A stretch of 5,786 nt of DNA, taken from contig JAFGUM010000560.1 of the NCBI GenBank assembly GCA_016938515.1, positions 1-5,786 of the forward strand. The letters are read 5' to 3'. The position numbers and the translations under genes are program-made. Within the stretch, counting starts at the first letter, position 1. Each line of letters opens with the position of its first letter. Under the pieces are notes generated by a model. The model did not search any database. It worked only from the letters and a program-made list of their open reading frames with translations, and was not told the DNA's origin. This document shows positions 1 through 5,769 of the stretch, one piece after another. The DNA comes from Spirochaetales bacterium (GTDB lineage Bacteria > Spirochaetota > Spirochaetia > Treponematales > UBA12059).

Positions 1-236
1 AACGCTACCGCAGGGGCTACTTCATCAAAATTCAGCGGGACGATGACGAACCGGTAACCAGGCACCCGTTCTGACAAGTATGCCGCCGTGGCGTCCCACT
101 GCGCGTGGCACTGCTCTTTTCCCCGCTTGGCCAGCACGCCCAGACGTATATCCCCGCCACCGGGCTGGCCATACGCGCCAGCGCACAACACAAGAAGTGA
201 CAGCAGTACACCAACAAGAATCACCGGGCGCCGCAT
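1..236 (-). CDS. PhnD/TtrS-like periplasmic binding or sensor protein, N-terminus only (cut by window edge)
   Basis: The frame is open from an ATG at 236 to the window edge, giving 78 codons and no stop, so only the N-terminus is visible. It begins MRRPVILVGVLLSLLVLC, a positively charged start and hydrophobic core typical of a Sec signal peptide, with a plausible cleavage after Ala-Tyr-Gly (about residue 23). The mature part starts IRLGVLAKRG, then a W-D-A-T-A-A-Y-L-S stretch, then PGYRFVIVPLNFDEV. This 'GVLAxRG ... W..TA.YL ... PGY.F.IVPL.FDE' pattern is what I know from PhnD-like (phosphonate-binding-like) domains at the front of sensor histidine kinases such as TtrS, so a membrane sensor kinase is the favoured reading; a stand-alone ABC-transporter binding protein is the alternative. 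A second in-frame ATG lies 12 bases upstream at 248; neither start has a convincing ribosome site. The gap of 53 bases after dppA suggests co-transcription. Cys18 is not in a good lipobox, since Leu precedes it. Confidence 0.68.
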   Translation of the reverse strand, partial: MRRPVILVGVLLSLLVLCAGAYGQPGGGDIRLGVLAKRGKEQCHAQWDATAAYLSERVPGYRFVIVPLNFDEVAPAVA

Positions 237-289
237 ACCTACAAGCATACGCAGGGTATTGCAATTTGCAACGCCGCTGACAGACTTTC

Positions 290-1090
290 TCAGAGTACGA
301 AGAACAGAAAAGCCAGAACATCGGCCCAGTTTCTGGACCGGTATGACAACTCGTGCGCTCCCGTCTTTCTGGCGTTGGGATAGAAGCTGCCCCGGTGGGC
401 CATGTAGTGCTCCTTGAAGTGAATGCTCACCCTGAATTGCGCCGGCAGTTCGACGAGCATGCCCGCCGGGTCAGCGGCCATGGCATCGGTGGCAGCCGCG
501 GCGATACGCTCGCGGGCCAGACCTGGGTGTATCGAAATGGAGGCGTTGCCGTTGCCTTCGGATACGGCGACGGTGCGGATGTTGGGGTTTACGGTGGCGG
601 CGGTTTCACACAAGGCCCTGTCACCGACCAGTAGCATAACCGGTACGCCCAGGTACGCCGCGGTGTACGAGTTGATGAGAAACTCCGAAGCCAGCGTTCC
701 GTTTATGGTCAACGCTACGTTATTGGCTTCCAGCGTATGAGCGAGCGGGTTGCCGTCGGTTCCAGCGCCGGAATGATAGCCAATAAAGAACACGCCCCCG
801 AAGCTGGCATCCAGGCCGGACATCATCACCAATGGATCCTGCGTCCACGAACGTATGATTCTGGCCTGGCGGGGTAGCGCGGCCGGGTCTATGGAACGGC
901 CGGAACCATGCGCGTCCTTGACCAGGATATCGTCGACGCCACTTCTAACGGCCGCTTCACACGCTGCAGCCACCTCGCTGGTCATTTCAGCCCTGAAATA
1001 CGCGCCTTGCGCCTCGCTTATTTCAGTTTCCTTCCAGTCGGCTATGCCACAGACGCCTTCTATGTCAGCGCTGACGTACAATCGTTTCAT
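290..1090 (-). CDS. dppA: M55 family zinc D-aminopeptidase (DppA-like)
   Basis: The 266-residue product matches the usual M55 length. These enzymes, typified by Bacillus subtilis DppA, remove N-terminal D-amino acids from short peptides such as D-Ala-D-Ala, using two zinc ions in a cytoplasmic ring-shaped oligomer. All expected metal ligands are visible: Asp9 and Glu11 in the opening SADIEG, His61 in KDAHGSG, His106 in GYHSGAG and Glu136 in ASEFLIN. His118 in LAHTLE sits where the family's catalytic histidine lies. No signal peptide is present, so its substrates must be imported or made inside the cell. The ATG at 1090 is fixed by a strong GGAGGA ribosome site five bases away, at 1094-1099. 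It starts 37 bases after the stop of the M20 gene and is followed after 53 bases by the partial PhnD-like gene. The short hydrophobic tail FLFFVL is slightly unusual, but nothing essential appears lost. Family assignment is firm; the exact peptide substrate is not visible. Confidence 0.93.
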   Translation of the reverse strand: MKRLYVSADIEGVCGIADWKETEISEAQGAYFRAEMTSEVAAACEAAVRSGVDDILVKDAHGSGRSIDPAALPRQARIIRSWTQDPLVMMSGLDASFGGVFFIGYHSGAGTDGNPLAHTLEANNVALTINGTLASEFLINSYTAAYLGVPVMLLVGDRALCETAATVNPNIRTVAVSEGNGNASISIHPGLARERIAAAATDAMAADPAGMLVELPAQFRVSIHFKEHYMAHRGSFYPNARKTGAHELSYRSRNWADVLAFLFFVL

Positions 1091-1093
1091 CGT

Positions 1094-1099
1094 TCCTCC
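1094..1099 (-). promoter_or_regulatory. Shine-Dalgarno site of dppA
   Basis: Minus-strand GGAGGA sits five bases before the ATG at 1090, inside the 37-base gap after the M20 gene. It fixes the dppA start and shows independent, strong translation initiation within the operon. Confidence 0.75.
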
Positions 1100-1127
1100 A
1101 TACTGGTACCGGGGTCGTGCGCTACGT

Positions 1128-2312
1128 TCAGGCTTGGCTCAGCAGCCGTAGCGCGCTGGCAACCTGCACAGCCACTCCAAGCGGCAGGCAATCTTCGTCA
1201 ATGTCGAATGTCGACGTATGCAGCGCCGAGTGTATCCCCGCGCCAGGGTTGCCGCATCCGAGGTGATAAAAAGCTCCCGGCCTGGCTGCCGTGAAGTATG
1301 CAAAATCTTCAACGCCCAGGCTCGGCTGCTCTTTCCAGACGACCGACTCCGGGCCAAGAACATCGAGAGCGGTGCTGGTTACCACGTCTACGACATAGGG
1401 GTCATTGACGAGCGAGCGATACCCGTATTCCAGTTCCACCGAACCCGCGCCACCCATCGCGGATGCTATGCCGCCTACTATGGCGCGTATCTTGTTGAGC
1501 AGGCCGTCTCGAACGACGTCGTCTACGGTGCGGAGCGTGGCAAGCATCTTTACCTCATCGGCCAGGATATTGGCACGCACGCCGCCGTGTATCGAGCCGA
1601 CCGTCAGCACAGCATGATCGAGCGGCGAGACAGCGCGCGATACGAGGGTGTGCAACGCCGACACTACCTGGGAGGCGATGAGCACCGCGTCGACGCCCTG
1701 CTCCGGGTACGCGGCATGGCAGCTCAGCCCCCGCACCGTTATGGTCAGCAGCGTGCTCGATCCATTGAGCGGCCCTTTCTTCGTCTCGATAACTCCGACG
1801 GGCAGATACGGCATCACGTGCAGCCCCAGCACGTAGTCAACGTGGGGGTTTTCAAGGCACCCATCGCGTATCATCATCTCGGCGCCACCGGTCGTCTCCT
1901 CCGCTGGCTGGAAAAGCAGCTTAATACTACCTGCCAGTTCCTTGCGATGCTCGGCGAACCACCTGGCTACTCCCAGCAGGATAGCGGTGTGCGCGTCGTG
2001 CCCGCACGCGTGCATGACGCCTTCGTTAATAGAACGGTACTCGGCGCCAGTCTCTTCGCGTATAGGCAACGCGTCCATATCGGCGCGGAGTGCGACGGTT
2101 TTCCCGGGGTGAGTTCCCCGTATCAAACCCGTTACAGCCGTACCACGCCGTTCTTTCTCTATGCCCATCTCCACGAGCTTGTCTTCTACAAAAGTGGCGG
2201 TTCGATGCTCTTCCAGGCCAAGCTCTGGATGCCGGTGTATCGTACGCCTGGTTTCGACGAGCCAGGGCCTGTAATCCCACGCGTCGGCGCGCAGGTTTTC
2301 AGAAACAATCAT
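1128..2312 (-). CDS. M20 family amidohydrolase (M20D; hippuricase / N-acyl-amino-acid hydrolase type)
   Basis: The 394-residue product is a full-length M20D metal-dependent amidohydrolase, a family that cleaves N-acyl or peptide amide bonds (hippurate, IAA-amino acids, N-acetyl-diaminopimelate and similar). Visible landmarks are Arg-His-Pro-Glu near residue 29, Asp78/Asp80 in RADMDALP, Cys103 and His105 in HACGHDAH, Glu138/Glu139 in QPAEE, His165 in GLHV, His199 of the lid domain in LSCHAAYPEQGVDAV, and the C-terminal His365 before FDIDED. These supply the Cys/His/Glu metal ligands and the general-base glutamate. The ATG at 2312 is chosen because AAGGAG lies five bases upstream (2318-2323) and the protein then begins at the normal family position; the open frame reaches a further ATG at 2438, but that would overlap the dapF-like gene by about 80 bases and add a tail unlike the family. 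It follows the dapF-like gene by 46 bases. Beside a DapF homologue, an N-acetyl-diaminopimelate deacetylase role is possible, but the sequence does not decide the substrate. Confidence 0.92.
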   Translation of the reverse strand: MIVSENLRADAWDYRPWLVETRRTIHRHPELGLEEHRTATFVEDKLVEMGIEKERRGTAVTGLIRGTHPGKTVALRADMDALPIREETGAEYRSINEGVMHACGHDAHTAILLGVARWFAEHRKELAGSIKLLFQPAEETTGGAEMMIRDGCLENPHVDYVLGLHVMPYLPVGVIETKKGPLNGSSTLLTITVRGLSCHAAYPEQGVDAVLIASQVVSALHTLVSRAVSPLDHAVLTVGSIHGGVRANILADEVKMLATLRTVDDVVRDGLLNKIRAIVGGIASAMGGAGSVELEYGYRSLVNDPYVVDVVTSTALDVLGPESVVWKEQPSLGVEDFAYFTAARPGAFYHLGCGNPGAGIHSALHTSTFDIDEDCLPLGVAVQVASALRLLSQA

Positions 2313-2317
2313 GGGTA

Positions 2318-2323
2318 CTCCTT
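2318..2323 (-). promoter_or_regulatory. Shine-Dalgarno site that sets the M20D start
   Basis: Minus-strand AAGGAG ends five bases before the ATG at 2312. It supports this start over the longer open frame beginning at 2438, which would run back into the preceding gene. Confidence 0.72.
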
Positions 2324-2358
2324 CACGATCCTGCCGGCGCCACAAGCGCCAGTGACCG

Positions 2359-3213
2359 CTATAGTCCGATACGCTCACGGAGCGGAGATAAAAACCGCCC
2401 TTCAAACACCGGCTCAACCGGCCCGGTAAGAAAAGCATTGCCGCCGCGAAACGACACGAGCAGCTCCCCCCCGGGCATTCGTACGGTTACATCGTCGTCA
2501 ACCAAGCCAAGCCTTCTGGCTGCCGCCGCCGCCGCGCACGAGGAACTACCCGACGCCAGCGTGTAGCCCGCGCCGCGCTCCCAAATTTCTATCTTGATCA
2601 CAGACCTTGATAGAATCTCTAAAAATTGTACGTTGGTCTTCCCGGGAAAGAGCGGATCATGTTCAACGAGTGGACCAAGCTCCTTTGCGACGGTTGGCGT
2701 GGCATCAGGAAAGAGTAGCACGCAATGCGGGTTGCCCATGGACACGCACGTAGCCACCACGCGTCGGCCACCCAGTTCGATATCAGCGCCAATAATCTCG
2801 GTGGCATCGGTTCTGAGGTTCATGGCTCTGGCTGAAAAGCTGGGCGTTCCCATGTCCATCTCGACAATGCGCGCCGCCCCGTCGACGATGCGGGCCGAGA
2901 CCTTGCCCCCCGCGGTAACGAGGTCGCGGCCACCTGGGGCTACGAGGCCGCGTTCATGCAGGTACCACGCGAAGATGCGCAGTCCATTGCCGCTCTTTTC
3001 CGCCTCGCTGCCATCAGGGTTGTAGATGCGAAGGTCGAGGCCGGAGCCGTCATCAAGCGGCCCGTACAGTATACCATCGGAGCCCGGCCCGTAGTTGCGA
3101 TCGCAGATGGCGCGCACCGCTTCGGGGCAAGGAGTCCAGCGGGTAACGCGTGGGTCTATGACGATGTAGTCGTTGCCCAGACCATGGTACTTTGAAAACT
3201 CCGACTCAGCCAT
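2359..3213 (-). CDS. dapF: Diaminopimelate epimerase (DapF)-family protein with both catalytic Cys replaced by Ser
   Basis: The 284-residue product has the whole two-domain DapF layout: opening FSKYHGLGNDYIVID (Asn14), IYNPDGSEAEKSGNG near residues 63-77, GNPHC (Asn161), TNVQF (Asn194), and ERGAGYTLASGSSSC at 212-226. Classical DapF converts LL- to meso-diaminopimelate for lysine and cell-wall synthesis without a cofactor, using two opposed cysteines (Cys73 and Cys217 in the E. coli and Haemophilus enzymes). Here both positions are serine: Ser74 (AGC, 2992-2994) and Ser221 (TCG, 2551-2553). The glutamate of the usual GxGET motif is Tyr217. The asparagines above and Glu212-Arg213, which contact the amino acid, are kept. 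Epimerase activity on diaminopimelate therefore cannot be assumed; a different epimerase, a dehydratase or a binding protein are alternatives. The start at 3213 gives an 8-base overlap (ATGGCTGA) with the alr stop and has GGCGG five bases upstream; an ATG at 3225 would add four residues. Family is certain, function is not. Confidence 0.9.
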   Translation of the reverse strand: MAESEFSKYHGLGNDYIVIDPRVTRWTPCPEAVRAICDRNYGPGSDGILYGPLDDGSGLDLRIYNPDGSEAEKSGNGLRIFAWYLHERGLVAPGGRDLVTAGGKVSARIVDGAARIVEMDMGTPSFSARAMNLRTDATEIIGADIELGGRRVVATCVSMGNPHCVLLFPDATPTVAKELGPLVEHDPLFPGKTNVQFLEILSRSVIKIEIWERGAGYTLASGSSSCAAAAAARRLGLVDDDVTVRMPGGELLVSFRGGNAFLTGPVEPVFEGRFLSPLRERIGL

Positions 3214-4360
3214 TGGAGCCGCCATTGTCTACGTACACCCGAGGCACGCGCGCTGAAACGGCGCAGACGACTTCGTAGTCAATCGTCCCGAGCTGGTCAG
3301 CTACCTCCGCTATCGATGGCCCGCCCCGCCCGAATATGGTGGCGACAGAACCCGGCTGGACGTCCGGCAGGTCGGTTACGTCTACCATCAACTGATCCAT
3401 GCAGATGCGGCCGACAATTGGCGCGCGCCGGGAGTCGAAGCCAACCGAGCCTCGGTTGGACAGAGCCCTCGACACGCCATCTGCGTAACCCAGCGGCAAG
3501 GTCGCTATCCTGGACTCCCGCTTCGCGTAAAAGGTGCGCCCGTATCCAACGCTGTCTCCCGCGGGTAGCAGCCGTACCTGGCTTACCCGCGCGCTGAGAG
3601 TCATAGCCGGAGTCAGCGCCGTAAGCGGCGCCCTGTCAGCAGACGCGCGAAGGCCGTACAGGGCTATACCCGGCCTGGTCATGTCAAAGTGGGCGTCGGG
3701 ATGGTACAGGAGCCCCGCGCTGTTGGCCATATGGCGCGCCATGTGCCTTACGATGCCGCGCAGGCCCGCGTGCGTGTCGGCCGCGCTGTCAAGGCTTTTC
3801 AGTACTTCGCGATAGCGTTCCAGCTGCAACGCCGCGAACGACTCGTCGACCGAGTCCGCGTCCGCGAAGTGCGACCAGAGGCCCTCGAGCCTGGCAGCCG
3901 GCATCGCCGCGATGGCCAGGGCAACTTCGGCGGCTTCTGAAGGAGATACGCCGAGCCTGCCCATGCCGGTATCAACCTTGAGGTGCAACCCCGCTACCCT
4001 ACCCTGGCTCTGGGCTTCAGCCGCCAGTACGCGGGCGTTATCCAGCGATACTACCGTGAGGGACAGCCCCCAGCCGACGGCTCTCCTGGCACCTTCAGCG
4101 CCAGTATACCCGAGCATCAGTATTGGCTCCGTAAAACCAGCTTTGCGCAGCGCGACACCCTCTTCTACGAGGGCCACTCCCAGAAATGAAGCTCCGGCAT
4201 CAAGACAGGCTCTGGCTACCTGAACGGCACCGTGCCCATAACCGTCGGCCTTGACGACGGCGCAAATCGACGAACCCGGCGACAACAGCGACGAGAGCGC
4301 CTTTACGTTATCCTTGATGGCGCCGAGGTCCACCTCGGCCCAGCACGATCTGTCTACCAT
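3206..4360 (-). CDS. alr: Alanine racemase
   Basis: The 384-residue product is a complete fold-type III PLP enzyme that interconverts L- and D-alanine in the cytoplasm. Lys37 in AVVKADGYGHG is the PLP-binding lysine, and Tyr273 in VGYGRTF is the opposing catalytic tyrosine. Arg135 (VDTGMGRLG), His164 (WSHFADAD), the HMANSAG and DMTRPGIALYG segments, CMDQLMVDVTD with Met321-Asp322, and Tyr362 in the C-terminal beta domain all match the family. The chosen ATG at 4360 has GGAGAG seven bases upstream (4368-4373) and puts the usual WAEVDLGAIKDN opening at residue 7; a TTG at 4450 would add 30 residues of arginine- and cysteine-rich sequence with no counterpart in the family. It lies 94 bases after the first M20 gene, and its stop overlaps the start of the dapF-like gene, which suggests coupled translation. 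In an operon with a D-aminopeptidase it may serve D-alanine breakdown (a DadX-like role) rather than, or as well as, D-Ala supply for the wall; that is inference. Confidence 0.96.
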   Translation of the reverse strand: MVDRSCWAEVDLGAIKDNVKALSSLLSPGSSICAVVKADGYGHGAVQVARACLDAGASFLGVALVEEGVALRKAGFTEPILMLGYTGAEGARRAVGWGLSLTVVSLDNARVLAAEAQSQGRVAGLHLKVDTGMGRLGVSPSEAAEVALAIAAMPAARLEGLWSHFADADSVDESFAALQLERYREVLKSLDSAADTHAGLRGIVRHMARHMANSAGLLYHPDAHFDMTRPGIALYGLRASADRAPLTALTPAMTLSARVSQVRLLPAGDSVGYGRTFYAKRESRIATLPLGYADGVSRALSNRGSVGFDSRRAPIVGRICMDQLMVDVTDLPDVQPGSVATIFGRGGPSIAEVADQLGTIDYEVVCAVSARVPRVYVDNGGSNG

Positions 4361-4367
4361 GCGGACA

Positions 4368-4373
4368 CTCTCC
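4368..4373 (-). promoter_or_regulatory. Shine-Dalgarno site that sets the alr start
   Basis: Minus-strand GGAGAG lies seven bases before the ATG at 4360, supporting this start over the TTG at 4450. A second, stronger purine run (GGGGAGGG, 4403-4410) lies further upstream but serves an out-of-frame ATG at 4395. Confidence 0.6.
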
Positions 4374-4454
4374 GCCCAAAGCCTGCACAGGCCATCGTCA
4401 CACCCTCCCCGAGCCGTGAACAGCGTACCACGAGCCCGGCGGGGGCACAAGCTG

Positions 4455-5639
4455 TCAGTCCACCAGCTTGCCTTTTTCCATGTCCTTGCGCATTGCCAGA
4501 CGGAGGTCGGGATCGAGGAAGGCTTTCAGAGAAGCTCTGGCCAGAATTTTCGCGCCTGTTACAATGGCTTGATGCGCCATTGGCCCGACGGTAGCCTCGG
4601 CGAATTCCCTCGTATGCAGTGAGTACAGCTCATCGATTATTGGCAACGTTGGCTGCAAGGTGGGACAGTGCTGGCTTACGTTGCCGACGTCAGACGAACC
4701 TTCAGGGCCGGAGCCAGGACCAAACGATACACCCATCTCCCTGTACACGTTCTCCATCATCGTCTCTGCGCTGTCGTTTGGAACGAGCTCGTCAAATGGC
4801 AGTTCAAAACTGCTGTATTCTACCTCGGTTTCCGTTGCCATCGCCGCACCCTTGGCCGCGTTGTACGCTTTTTCCAGTATCGCGTTCAGCTGCACCCGGT
4901 GGGGAGATCTAAAATAGAAGTGCACCGTAGCCGCTTCAGGGACTATATTGCACGCCTTGCCACCATCGGTGTAGATACCGTGCATCCTGACATCAGGACG
5001 CACGTGCTGACGCATCATGTCTATCGCGTGAAAAAACAGTTGAGCTCCGTTGAGCGCGTTGCGCCCATCCCAGGGAGACGCCGCCGCGTGAGACGTCTTG
5101 CCCTTGAACCGAAACTCTATGCCGTCCATCGCAAGGCAGCGGTACCGCACCCTGCAGTTGCGGTTGGTGGAGTGTATCATCAGGGCAAGGTCGACGTCGT
5201 CGAACAAGCCGCCAGCCGCCATCGTTATCTTGGCTCCGTTCGTCTCCTCAGCCGGGGTGCCGGTGACCCACAATTCGCCGCCAAGTTCGGGCATTACCGG
5301 CGCCAGGCCGGCACCCGCGAGCAGGCTCATCGCGCCATGCACGTTGTGACCGCAGGCGTGCCCGATGCCGGGCAGAGCATCGTATTCCGCCAGCAGTGAC
5401 ACACGGCCGTTCTTCCCCGTCACTATCGTACCGTTGTATGCGGTAGGAAGGCCATAAAACGGGTACTCAACGGCGAATCCGCTTTTCTGCAAAAAATCGA
5501 CGTGAGCCTTGCTGCTCCTGAACTCCTGCTCTGATATCTCCGGGTCCGCAGCCATGGCGTCGCTCAACGCCACAGCCTCAGCCGCGCGCGCGTCAATCGC
5601 CGCGTCTATCACCTGTATCAATCGTTCATACCTATCCAT
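4455..5639 (-). CDS. M20 family amidohydrolase, AbgB / PM20D2 (ACY1L2) type
   Basis: The 394-residue product belongs to the M20 branch that holds AbgB (p-aminobenzoyl-glutamate hydrolase subunit) and PM20D2-like dipeptidases, rather than the hippuricase branch seen further along this operon. Evidence is Asp87 in LLAEYDALPGIGHACGHN with Cys96 and His98, Glu131/Glu132 in GTPAEETNGAK, His156 in LMIHS, His184 in GKTSHAAASPWDGRNALN, the branch-typical SSDVGNVSQ at 315-323, and the C-terminal His342 in SLHTREFAEA. These give a full set of metal ligands and the catalytic glutamate. Family members act in the cytoplasm on dipeptides or N-acyl amino acids; the substrate here cannot be read from sequence. 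The ATG at 5639 has AGGAGAGG seven bases upstream (5647-5654). It is the first gene visible in the operon, preceded by a control region with a long inverted repeat, and is followed after 94 bases by alr. Confidence 0.92.
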   Translation of the reverse strand: MDRYERLIQVIDAAIDARAAEAVALSDAMAADPEISEQEFRSSKAHVDFLQKSGFAVEYPFYGLPTAYNGTIVTGKNGRVSLLAEYDALPGIGHACGHNVHGAMSLLAGAGLAPVMPELGGELWVTGTPAEETNGAKITMAAGGLFDDVDLALMIHSTNRNCRVRYRCLAMDGIEFRFKGKTSHAAASPWDGRNALNGAQLFFHAIDMMRQHVRPDVRMHGIYTDGGKACNIVPEAATVHFYFRSPHRVQLNAILEKAYNAAKGAAMATETEVEYSSFELPFDELVPNDSAETMMENVYREMGVSFGPGSGPEGSSDVGNVSQHCPTLQPTLPIIDELYSLHTREFAEATVGPMAHQAIVTGAKILARASLKAFLDPDLRLAMRKDMEKGKLVD

Positions 5640-5646
5640 GGGTAAT

Positions 5647-5654
5647 CCTCTCCT
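5647..5654 (-). promoter_or_regulatory. Shine-Dalgarno site of the first M20 gene, touching the inverted-repeat arm
   Basis: Minus-strand AGGAGAGG is seven bases from the ATG at 5639. It directly abuts the proximal arm of the 27-bp inverted repeat (5654-5680), so folding or protein binding at that arm could affect access to it. Confidence 0.7.
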
Positions 5655-5680
5655 AGTACATCGAACCTTGTGTCTCCCTG
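5654..5680. repeat. Proximal arm of a 27-bp imperfect inverted repeat
   Basis: The plus strand reads ATCGAACCTTGT at 5660-5671, the exact reverse complement of 5752-5763. Aligning outward from the core gives about 21 of 27 matching positions against 5743-5769. The arm ends right at the ribosome site of the first gene. It could be a protein-binding site, half of an RNA stem, or the end of a small mobile element. Confidence 0.7.
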
Positions 5681-5742
5681 CTTAACGATACCGCCGCTGG
5701 CAACGCTTGAGTACCAACACTACCATCAGTGGGCATGCAAGG

Positions 5743-5769
5743 TAGCGGGAAACAAGGTTCGATTAACTA
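5743..5769. repeat. Distal arm of the 27-bp imperfect inverted repeat
   Basis: The plus strand reads ACAAGGTTCGAT at 5752-5763, pairing perfectly with 5660-5671. The two 27-base arms enclose 62 bases, and the cores are 92 bases apart centre to centre. Despite the GGTTCGA match to a tRNA T-loop, the flanking bases do not form a T-stem. Confidence 0.7.

Noticed and set aside
1218..2429. A 403-codon open frame on the plus strand opposite the M20D gene.
   Set aside because: It lies in exact codon register with the real gene, where antisense stops occur only opposite TTA, CTA and TCA codons, which this gene seldom uses. The translation is rich in Arg/His/Gln and shows no recognisable domain.
2313..2438. 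A longer N-terminus for the M20D protein from an ATG at 2438.
   Set aside because: It overlaps about 80 bases of the dapF-like gene, and the added residues match nothing in the family, whereas the ATG at 2312 has a good AAGGAG site.
2521..2536. A short GCC triplet run in the dapF-like gene.
   Set aside because: It encodes the alanine-rich helix that normally follows the second active-site motif in DapF proteins, so it is explained by the protein and is too short to be a notable repeat.
4361..4450. A TTG start giving alanine racemase 30 extra residues.
   Set aside because: The extra segment is Arg/Cys-rich and not family-like, and the ATG at 4360 has its own ribosome site and places the opening motif normally.
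4668..5399. A 243-codon plus-strand open frame opposite the first M20 gene.
   Set aside because: The minus-strand gene has complete family motifs and a ribosome site; the antisense product is basic, low in order and unlike any known family.
5752..5763. GGTTCGA resembling a tRNA T-loop.
   Set aside because: The bases on either side do not pair as a T-stem, and no acceptor or anticodon arms are present.
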